DNA of 64,000 nucleotides from a virus, in IMG/VR virus record IMGVR_UViG_3300028610_001490, positions 1 through 64,000 of that record; one strand, written 5' to 3'. How positions within the stretch are numbered: position 1 is the stretch's first letter; the number at the start of each line of letters is the position of its first letter. Shown piece by piece: positions 58,102 through 64,000 of this stretch. Both the position numbers and the translations under genes were made by a program. Below the pieces are notes generated by a model. It searched no databases and was not told the DNA's origin. It saw only the letters and a program-made list of their open reading frames with translations.

Positions 58102-58296
58102 TTATCCTCTCAAATCATCTAAAAAATATTGCATTGCGGAATATTGGTCGTCTGTTAGCAGATTTGAAATGTATTCTGGCACATCATTTTTAACGTCTGC
58201 AACTGCTATGATTCTGGTATCTTTAATAAAGGAAACATTGGTGGGAATTGTTTCCAATATTAAAACTTTGTTATCTTTGAATTGTATACTAATCAT
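58102..58296 (-). CDS. Small hypothetical protein
   Basis: 64 residues from the ATG after GAGAGGCAAA (MISIQFKDNKVLILE). Beta-rich N-terminus, helical acidic C-terminus. Not recognised. Confidence 0.64.
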   Translation of the reverse strand: MISIQFKDNKVLILETIPTNVSFIKDTRIIAVADVKNDVPEYISNLLTDDQYSAMQYFLDDLRG

Positions 58297-58321
58297 TTTG
58301 CCTCTCAATGAATTGTGGGTT

Positions 58322-58480
58322 TTATGTGTACATTGTCAATTCTGCGCGCAATGTTATAGCTGCATTTTTGGCTCTCATACATTCAGATTCTTTTCGCTGA
58401 TTCTTTTGTGCCATTCGCATTAATTGCTTGCGTCTTTTTTGTTGTAGTTTATGAAATTCTCTTTTATGATTTTTTCTCAT
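58322..58480 (-). CDS. Small basic helical protein
   Basis: 52 residues, Lys/Arg/Gln-rich helix: KREFHKLQQKRRKQLMRM. May bind nucleic acid. Ribosome site AAGGATCATAACA. Confidence 0.6.
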   Translation of the reverse strand: MRKNHKREFHKLQQKRRKQLMRMAQKNQRKESECMRAKNAAITLRAELTMYT

Positions 58481-58497
58481 TGTTATGATCCTTCCAC

Positions 58498-58707
58498 TTA
58501 AACTTTCTTAATTCTTCTATTTCTTTGTGCATAAGTATTGAGTGTTAATGATAATTCATACTTATCTGTACATACATGCATTGCGGTACAAGCGAAGGCA
58601 TTATCCCTGCTATAATTCCACTGTGTTCTCAAATACTTATAATGCTTGTGTGATTTTACTTTGTCTATTGCTTCATCTGCCTTTTCTCTGTTGAATATTG
58701 CCGTCAT
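58498..58707 (-). CDS. Small hypothetical protein
   Basis: 69 residues from the ATG after AAAGGAGTCTAAA (MTAIFNREKADEAID). First gene after the promoter at 58735-58763. Not recognised. Confidence 0.66.
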   Translation of the reverse strand: MTAIFNREKADEAIDKVKSHKHYKYLRTQWNYSRDNAFACTAMHVCTDKYELSLTLNTYAQRNRRIKKV

Positions 58708-58734
58708 TTTAGACTCCTTTTTTAGTATAATATA

Positions 58735-58763
58735 ATTATAGCACATTTGTCCTACAACGTTAA
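58735..58763 (-). promoter_or_regulatory. Putative sigma-70 promoter (weak -35)
   Basis: TATAAT at 58740-58735, 17-bp spacer and TTAACG at 58763-58758. Confidence 0.6.
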
Positions 58764-58770
58764 GCTAAAA

Positions 58771-58947
58771 CTAAATTCTTGTTATGGATGCTACAGTGTA
58801 CCATGCTCCATTAAATAAGAATCTATCGCCTGTTATCAAATTTGAAATTTTCTTCCAATGAGACATCCAACAATTGCCAACGCGGACTCTTATACTTCCA
58901 GGAATTTCTTTAGGGTCAAACTGTGCACTTACATAAATTTGATACAT
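58771..58947 (-). CDS. Small beta-rich protein
   Basis: 58 residues from the ATG after AAGGAGTCTAAA (MYQIYVSAQFDPKEI). GDRFLFNGAWYTVASITRI suggests a small barrel. Not recognised. Confidence 0.64.
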   Translation of the reverse strand: MYQIYVSAQFDPKEIPGSIRVRVGNCWMSHWKKISNLITGDRFLFNGAWYTVASITRI

Positions 58948-58979
58948 TTTAGACTCCTTGTATGTAATAAAAGATTGCT

Positions 58980-59153
58980 TTATTTCTTGTTGGATCCAAA
59001 TATGCGCTGCCATACACACATATTTTTATATTCTAATCTATACCATCTAACAGATGGTAGTATTTTGAAGGTAAATTTTCCTAGGCGATATAGAGTAATT
59101 TCTTTGCCTGCTTCGTCTGGTTGTTTCGTTTTAATTATTTTACGTTTCAACAT
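58980..59153 (-). CDS. Small basic protein
   Basis: 57 residues, basic: MLKRKIIKTKQPDEAG, LGKFTFKILPSVRWYRLEY. GAGGAGCAAATT ribosome site. Not recognised. Confidence 0.62.
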   Translation of the reverse strand: MLKRKIIKTKQPDEAGKEITLYRLGKFTFKILPSVRWYRLEYKNMCVWQRIFGSNKK

Positions 59154-59199
59154 AATTTGCTCCTCGTTTTGAGATAAAATATTGGTTTTATTGTGGATC

Positions 59200-60519
59200 T
59201 TAGGATATTTTCATGGCATTCATGATTATTGCTGCGCTTACATCAGTACATGCCTTAACGTGTTGGTTTGTTAAATCTTCTGTGTCATGTTCTGCATGTG
59301 CTAATTCATGTAGAAATGTACTGATTGCGTCTTGTTTGTGATTGAGTCTTCTTACATTAATTCTGATTTTCTTTGTTATCCTGTCACAATCACCATTAGC
59401 AGATGGTAGTCGCGCAATAGAAATTTTATTAGTATCAAAACCAAACTTTCTCGCGACTCTTCTTACTGCCTTAACTGATTCTTTCTGATATGGTTCAAGT
59501 GAATTATAACTTACATTGAAAGCCTTTTCCCCCATTTTTTCTTCAACGTATGATTCATCTGTTCCCACAATTTGTTCTAAAATCTGGCAAACATATGTGC
59601 CAAATTTTGATCTTTCTATTGGTTTGGCCTTTCTATGTTTTGCTTCGCGAGTGGCATTTTCTGTTGTTGATATTACAGCGTTTTTACCATAGACTGTTTC
59701 AAATGCTTCTTTAATTACATTATCAGTATCTTGAGGAATTCTAGGAATATATAAATCTTTTTCCTTGCATCCAGATGCTACCGCTTCAAAGAAGAGAGTC
59801 CAAGCACTTTCACCATCAATATTTTGCCAAATATTACCTATACATTCCAGCATTTCCCAAATTGAAATAATGTCGCGGTCTCTGTTAATTTTGTTGGTGA
59901 AAATGTTATAACCATATTTAAAATCTTTTAAATCTTGTACATAAATTCCATTAACGTACAGTTTAGGTTTAATTGGTTGTGGAGGATCATCATCTGTTAC
60001 ATCATAAATAATCCAGCCATTGCGAGTTTTACATGCAATGTCAGATGATTCAGGATCAATTAGTTTATCCTGAAATGTTTCATATTCCCAATTATGAATT
60101 ATAATTTTTGTTCCAACAAAAGGATCATCATTTTCTGAATAGTATAACACAAAAGTTTCTGTGTCTGCAATTATCTCTATACCATTGGTAATATAGAGTC
60201 CATTAGTGAAAATTTCTGCTTCGAGTCCCATCCTAGTTATAACAAGCATTGCCAATTTTAAACCTTCTCCAAATTGGCCAATGGGGTTGTCTGTGGTTTT
60301 TTCAGAAATTCCTAATAACAATTGTTTAACTGTCAAACCACTTCCAGAGTCTTCAATCACTAAATTATCTCCCTTCATTTTTACTGAATATTCAAATCCA
60401 GTATCAATAGCATTGGAAGTTAATTCCCTTACAATTTCCCATGCTCCCCATGTAGGAACATAATCAAGACTCATTCCATATGAAACTTTTTCTGCTGGTT
60501 TTTCTAGTGTATTTTCCAT
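59200..60519 (-). CDS. GHKL (Hsp90-like) ATPase with C-terminal HExxH motif
   Basis: 439 residues. The N-terminal ATPase has the N box EIVRELTSNAID (E32, N36, D39), the G1 box EDSGSGL (57-61) and the G2 box GQFGEGLKLA (81-90). The C-terminus carries TFLHELAHAEHD (H404-E405...H408), a zinc-metallopeptidase-type HExxH signature in a helical region. The middle, about residues 130-390, is not recognised. Such ATP-binding/HExxH proteins are known from phages and bacteria, but the substrate and any peptidase activity are undetermined. Promoter at 60590-60618. Confidence 0.8.
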   Translation of the reverse strand: MENTLEKPAEKVSYGMSLDYVPTWGAWEIVRELTSNAIDTGFEYSVKMKGDNLVIEDSGSGLTVKQLLLGISEKTTDNPIGQFGEGLKLAMLVITRMGLEAEIFTNGLYITNGIEIIADTETFVLYYSENDDPFVGTKIIIHNWEYETFQDKLIDPESSDIACKTRNGWIIYDVTDDDPPQPIKPKLYVNGIYVQDLKDFKYGYNIFTNKINRDRDIISIWEMLECIGNIWQNIDGESAWTLFFEAVASGCKEKDLYIPRIPQDTDNVIKEAFETVYGKNAVISTTENATREAKHRKAKPIERSKFGTYVCQILEQIVGTDESYVEEKMGEKAFNVSYNSLEPYQKESVKAVRRVARKFGFDTNKISIARLPSANGDCDRITKKIRINVRRLNHKQDAISTFLHELAHAEHDTEDLTNQHVKACTDVSAAIIMNAMKIS

Positions 60520-60589
60520 TTTACTCTCCTTTTTTCTAGTATAAAAAACTCAATGAAATTACTATTTTATTGTATAGTTCTGTTATATA

Positions 60590-60618
60590 ATTATACCATA
60601 TTTAATGGTTGTTGTCTA
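60590..60618 (-). promoter_or_regulatory. Sigma-70 promoter for the GHKL gene
   Basis: TAGACA (60618-60613) and TATAAT (60595-60590), 17-bp spacer; the -35 overlaps the helicase stop. A junction motif (60553-60570) follows. Confidence 0.75.
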
Positions 60619-62319
60619 ATGTAAACCATTATCTTTATTTACCCAAAACATATTATCTTTGCTGCGCGTCATTGCCACATAGATAATATTTTGTTCTTGC
60701 TGTATATCTTCTTTGCTTATAGCTTTTGTTGATGGCATTAATTCTGGACGCAAGATAAAGATATTTTCTGCTTCTTTACCTTTTGCTTTATGAATAGATG
60801 AAAATCGTATGCCATAACTATCATCTGAAAACATCTCATCTATTTGAGATATTAATTCATTTACTGTTTCAACTTCTTCTGCTATTGCAGAAATTGCCAA
60901 TATATTGTCTTCTAGATTCTCTAATTTTCTGTCAGTATCATTGTCATTTTTTGCAATGATAATATCTCTTCTTTTCATATGATGGTCATCTAGCACTTGC
61001 CAAAACTTTTTAATTTCCTGGATACTAGTATTTCCTATAGCCTGTTGAATTGTATTGATTAAACCTACTCCAATTTGTTTTCCCAAAACATAAGCTTTGA
61101 TTCCCTTCTTTAATAATGAGAAACAAGGTTTCATTAATGGAGCATTCATTCTACAAATTGCTAAATCACCATCTTTAATGTGGGATAGCAGATTCGTTTC
61201 ATTTATATATCGTTCTGATCCTTCTTTTGCTCCTGAAAAAGTTTGAAATTTTATGTGGTTAAATTCCCTGTTTACTGCCGCGACTACTGCCTTACTACAT
61301 CTAAAACATACAGTTAATGGCATAATATCTGCCTGAAGTTTTTCAATCAACAATGGTATCGCGTTAGTATCTGCACCGCGAAAACCATATATACTTTGAT
61401 ATTCATCTCCTACCGCGATAATTCTACCATTTTCTGTTAGACTATTCATTGCAAAATGAATTTGTGCTAGAGTAAAATCTTGTACTTCGTCTAGCATAAG
61501 TACATCAAATTTTCTGCATGATACCCCATGCATTCCTGTTGCACAGAATAGGATAACATCTGAAAAATCTACATCTCTTTGAATTAGATTCCCATCTTTA
61601 TCTAACATTTCAATTGATGTGTAGAAAATCTCATTGATTCCCCCATAAATCGTTTCTAAATACGGACTGTCAAAATCCACATTGTATTTAGAGCATACCA
61701 TGTCAATGTTTTCTTCTGTTGGATATAGAAGTTTTCCCTTCAATAAATTTATGACATGCTTCATTTTAAATATGTTCTTTTTTACTTCTTTTGCTTTTCC
61801 CTTATCATCAAAATCTTTTATTCTTTCCCTAATAAGATTTTGTATCTTGTATTTTTGAATTTGAATTTCCTTGCCTAGTGTTGCTCTTACATTTTTTAAT
61901 GCTAGAGAATGAGTAGTGGAATTATAAACCCATGCAGGAGTAATTTCTGCATTATCTTCTGCATTTTGAGTGTTGAAAACAATTAATCCTGCTTGAATAT
62001 CTGTAGGCAAAAAATCAATTACTCCCATTAATGTTGTTGTTTTCCCAGTTCCAGCGCGTGCCTTTACCACTAGATGATTATTAGTGGTTTGGATTCTGGT
62101 ATAGATATTTGTTTGTTCAATTGTTGGAGGGAATTTTTTTCTTTCCACCTTAATTGTTGATTTTACTGTTTTCTTTTTTGAATAATAACTTACAGTACTA
62201 CCAGAACATTTAGTTTTTGATTTAATATGATGCCAATTAGAACATGCCCAAAACTTTCCCCCATTTTTTGATTTTAAAATCATTGGAGCATTGCATTTTT
62301 TGCAATTGGGTATTGTCAT
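60616..62319 (-). CDS. Superfamily I (UvrD/Rep-like) helicase with N-terminal zinc ribbon
   Basis: 567 residues from the ATG at 62319. The N-terminal CKKCNAPMIL...FWACSNW is a topoisomerase-type zinc ribbon. Helicase motifs follow: I KARAGTGKTTTLM, II LMLDEVQDF, III GRIIAVGDEYQSIYGFRG, V SSIHKAKGKEAENIFIL, VI IIYVAMTRSKDNMFW. A 3'-5' DNA helicase for replication or recombination. The upstream frame to 62523 crosses its own promoter (62495-62523) and is rejected, leaving a roughly 170-nt structured leader. Confidence 0.92.
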   Translation of the reverse strand: MTIPNCKKCNAPMILKSKNGGKFWACSNWHHIKSKTKCSGSTVSYYSKKKTVKSTIKVERKKFPPTIEQTNIYTRIQTTNNHLVVKARAGTGKTTTLMGVIDFLPTDIQAGLIVFNTQNAEDNAEITPAWVYNSTTHSLALKNVRATLGKEIQIQKYKIQNLIRERIKDFDDKGKAKEVKKNIFKMKHVINLLKGKLLYPTEENIDMVCSKYNVDFDSPYLETIYGGINEIFYTSIEMLDKDGNLIQRDVDFSDVILFCATGMHGVSCRKFDVLMLDEVQDFTLAQIHFAMNSLTENGRIIAVGDEYQSIYGFRGADTNAIPLLIEKLQADIMPLTVCFRCSKAVVAAVNREFNHIKFQTFSGAKEGSERYINETNLLSHIKDGDLAICRMNAPLMKPCFSLLKKGIKAYVLGKQIGVGLINTIQQAIGNTSIQEIKKFWQVLDDHHMKRRDIIIAKNDNDTDRKLENLEDNILAISAIAEEVETVNELISQIDEMFSDDSYGIRFSSIHKAKGKEAENIFILRPELMPSTKAISKEDIQQEQNIIYVAMTRSKDNMFWVNKDNGLH

Positions 62320-62383
62320 TTTTTTAACCTCATTTTTTTGTATAATTTGTCGATTCTGGTATTTTTGCCTGTTATTGGCGGCT

Positions 62384-62475
62384 ACAGGAAAATTTTCTGT
62401 TATAGTGGAAAAACAGTTTTCTTGGGGAAAATGCAATCCCAAAATTTTCCTGTGGTCGCGCGGTAATAACGCGAC
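62384..62475 (-). promoter_or_regulatory. Structured 5' leader of the helicase mRNA
   Basis: A perfect 13-bp stem ACAGGAAAATTTT/AAAATTTTCCTGT (62384-62396/62441-62453) encloses two hairpins, CTGTT/AACAG (62397-62416) and GGGA/TCCC (62425-62440), both directly adjoining the main stem: a three-way junction. Upstream in the transcript a 6-bp GTCGCG/CGCGAC hairpin (62455-62475) begins the leader. The layout resembles a cis-regulatory RNA. Confidence 0.6.
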
Positions 62476-62494
62476 AAACTTTAAATATACTTTA

Positions 62495-62523
62495 AGTATA
62501 GCATTAATAGTGGTAATTGTCAA
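62495..62523 (-). promoter_or_regulatory. Sigma-70 promoter for the helicase
   Basis: Perfect TTGACA (62523-62518) and TATACT (62500-62495), 17-bp spacer; start predicted near 62488. Confidence 0.88.
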
Positions 62524-62588
62524 GTAATAATGATTATTATGAATTAAATATTAAATATTAAGATCTGTAATTTTTGTCCAGTTTAAAA

Positions 62589-62720
62589 CAGCTCTCACAC
62601 CTGGCAGAGCTGTAAGCCAGGTCGCAGCTCTCACACCTGGCAGAGCTGTAAGCCAGGTCGCAGCTCTCACACCTGGCAGAGCTGTAAGCCAGGTCGCAGC
62701 TCTCACACCTGGCAGAGCTG
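62589..62720. repeat. 36-bp tandem repeat with interleaved inverted repeats
   Basis: Three full copies (62589-62624, 62625-62660, 62661-62696) and a 24-bp partial copy to 62720, identical over all compared bases and much more GC-rich than the surroundings. Each unit is a (CAGCTCT), b (ACCTGGC), a' (AGAGCTG), b' (GCCAGGT): the two 7-bp inverted repeats interleave, as in a pseudoknot. No coding function; sits between the DUF262 gene and the helicase promoter. Confidence 0.92.
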
Positions 62721-62822
62721 ATTAACCCATCGGATTAAAACGTCTTTAAACCCCATTTTAAGCGATTCTAAGGAGTATTATTGTCAATAACTGGAAACAT
62801 ATACCAGCACAGTCTTAAACGC

Positions 62823-62851
62823 AAAAATCGCCAATTTTGCAATTGGCGATT
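62823..62851 (-). terminator. Rho-independent terminator after the DUF262 gene
   Basis: An 11-bp perfect stem AATCGCCAATT/AATTGGCGATT with loop TTGC (plus strand) followed on the minus strand by TTTTT. It separates the DUF262 gene from the repeat and helicase. Confidence 0.8.
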
Positions 62852-62885
62852 CTTGTCTATGGATTCAGATAAAATCTGAATTTTA

Positions 62886-64000
62886 TCAGTCTAATTCATT
62901 GGTCTTAATCATGCCGGTAACATTGCCGCGCGGAGTAAAATCATTTACGGATTCTTCTTTGGCGGATTCTACTTTTGCCATTTTTTCTGTCATGGTATCC
63001 GCGTCAATAATTTCAGGTTCGCCATTGCGCGATTTATTGGTTTGTTTCTTTGGTTTGGTTTTTTCTACAATGGGCTTGGGTTTGTCACCATTGCCTGATA
63101 GAATCTTGCCAATTATTTCATGACGCTTGACAATTTGACCGTTTGACGCTGTAGCAGAAGAACAAGAATCGCCGTAGAAAATGCGCATATCGGACCGCGC
63201 ATTGCGCAATTGCCCAAAAAATTCAATGAGATAAAGAGTCATATTCTCACATGATTCTTTTTTCTCATTGCCTACCAGATTCGCAAGGATTGCTTCTACA
63301 TGAGTCTTTTTTGAGAAACGCTTTACACTTGCGATATCACTTTTTTCAGTGAATTCTACTGATACAATCCAGTACAATCTATCCAGTTTTTTCTTCAAAT
63401 TGGCGATATCTTGCTTCGTCAATGTATGCGCAATAAACCAGTCTATTGCCTTGCGCGAGGTATAGTCAAGGTTTGCGGATTCTTCGTTCATTGACATAAT
63501 AGATTGTATAACAATTGACTCAACAACCAAAGATTTAAACGGGTTGTTTTTCAAGTTTGCTTTGTCGTTCATAAAATCCCAAACCTTATGATTCACGCAA
63601 GAATCAAGGTCTAATAATTTGTCAACTATTTCACCGCGTTTCGCTTCTAACAGAGTCAATGGAATTCCACCGCGGTTTATATCGATGAAATATTCTACTA
63701 CTTCGCTATCATCGAGAGACAATACAACCATCATGATAACAGTGTTTAAAAATTGTTCGCGTTCGCGTTCTTGCCAATCCATAACACCATTTCCATTAAC
63801 ATTGTCGTCATAGTCTGTAGGGGTAAGCAACCCATCATACAAGCTTGACAACGTGCGCGTCCGTTGCTTCCCATCTACCATATTATACATGCCATTATCA
63901 CGTGTGGCCAAAAATAAACCAATTGGTCTACCAGTCAAAATTGAACGAACAAAATTATCAACTATGTTTGGTTTATTCCAGTGATTTTTATCAGTTCGCT
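62886..64000 (-). CDS. DUF262 family protein, N-terminus outside window
   Basis: At least 370 residues; the frame stays open to base 64000 and upstream residues NIVDNFVRSILTGRPIGLF fit the family, so the gene begins outside. MVDGKQRTRTLSSLYDG is the DUF262 D-G-Q/K-Q-R signature, a ParB/Srx-type fold present in GmrSD-like nucleases and other proteins. The C-terminal 80 residues are low-complexity Lys/Glu/Asn. Role in a phage is unknown; nuclease activity is not shown. Confidence 0.82.
   Translation of the reverse strand, partial: RTDKNHWNKPNIVDNFVRSILTGRPIGLFLATRDNGMYNMVDGKQRTRTLSSLYDGLLTPTDYDDNVNGNGVMDWQEREREQFLNTVIMMVVLSLDDSEVVEYFIDINRGGIPLTLLEAKRGEIVDKLLDLDSCVNHKVWDFMNDKANLKNNPFKSLVVESIVIQSIMSMNEESANLDYTSRKAIDWFIAHTLTKQDIANLKKKLDRLYWIVSVEFTEKSDIASVKRFSKKTHVEAILANLVGNEKKESCENMTLYLIEFFGQLRNARSDMRIFYGDSCSSATASNGQIVKRHEIIGKILSGNGDKPKPIVEKTKPKKQTNKSRNGEPEIIDADTMTEKMAKVESAKEESVNDFTPRGNVTGMIKTNELD

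Larger units (their letters stand above)
48072..62886 (-). promoter_or_regulatory. Junction motif copies, 48.1-62.9 kb
   Basis: Perfect: 48072-48089, 48421-48438, 50528-50545, 57771-57788, 59174-59191, 62869-62886. Variants, mostly plus-strand ATGAAA-N6-TTTTAT: 48876-48893, 49671-49688, 52414-52431, 52832-52848, 53660-53677, 55247-55264, 55722-55739, 56897-56914, 58308-58325, 58967-58983, 60553-60570. Copy 57182-57199 has both arms changed (ATGAAA...TTTCAT) and so stays palindromic. Confidence 0.82.

Noticed and set aside
62320-62523. Longer N-terminus for the helicase
   Set aside because: It overlaps the -35/-10 boxes and the structured leader; the zinc ribbon and helicase domains start after the ATG at 62319.
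62589-62720. CRISPR-like array of 36-bp repeats
   Set aside because: Copies are directly joined with no spacers and each contains internal palindromes; no cas genes nearby.

Overview
The window looks like part of a large, AT-rich double-stranded DNA tailed-phage genome. Essentially all genes lie on the minus strand, are short and tightly packed, and include phage-typical functions: sliding clamp, superfamily I helicase, DUF932 protein, free-standing HNH endonucleases, DUF4326, an actinophage-type beta-sandwich lipoprotein, and eight canonical tRNAs plus a CCA-adding enzyme. No structural or packaging genes are present, so this is a replication/accessory arm. The host cannot be named; strong GGAG ribosome sites and TTGACA-N17-TATAAT promoters only say it is an ordinary bacterium. 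TAA, TAG and TGA are all used as stops (standard code).

Layout, in window coordinates (transcription runs right to left). 62.9-64.0 kb: DUF262-family gene, cut by the window edge, then a terminator, a GC-rich 36-bp tandem repeat, and a structured leader in front of a UvrD-like helicase. 48-60.5 kb: GHKL ATPase with a C-terminal HExxH motif, many small genes, a CCA-adding enzyme and four tRNAs. 38-48 kb: sliding clamp, a 680-residue phage protein and small genes. 24-38 kb: DUF932, a methyltransferase, RlaP-like nucleotidyltransferase, tyrosine phosphatase, guanylate kinase-like and 5'-nucleotidase-like genes. 9.3-23.9 kb: a glycan cassette of 18 overlapping or abutting genes. 0-9 kb: sugar epimerase and UDP-sugar dehydrogenase, two tRNAs, small genes and an HNH gene.

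Two kinds of expression signal stand out. About fifteen host-like sigma-70 promoters, nearly all with 17-bp spacing, precede tRNAs, the clamp, helicase, CCA enzyme and others. Separately, almost seventy copies of an 18-bp motif, ATAAAA-N6-TTTTAT, sit between a stop codon and the next ribosome site at most gene junctions. Their position, fixed spacing and a conserved purine suggest a phage-specific single-box promoter or a repressor/processing site. They are absent from the gene junctions of the glycan cassette, which seems to be one long operon led by tRNA-Asp.

The glycan cassette encodes a near-complete route to a nucleotide-activated heptose: transaldolase, GmhA-like isomerase, HddA-like kinase, GmhB-like phosphatase and HddC-like nucleotidyltransferase. 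Oxidoreductases and epimerases could tailor the sugar, and glycosyltransferases and three FkbM methyltransferases could attach and methylate it. The target (host surface, virion or other) is unknown.

Other unusual items are a 46-nt acceptor/T-arm minihelix with its own promoter, two structured RNAs with three-way-junction folds, genes broken by a single stop codon, a probable AUA start, and a probable leaderless mRNA.
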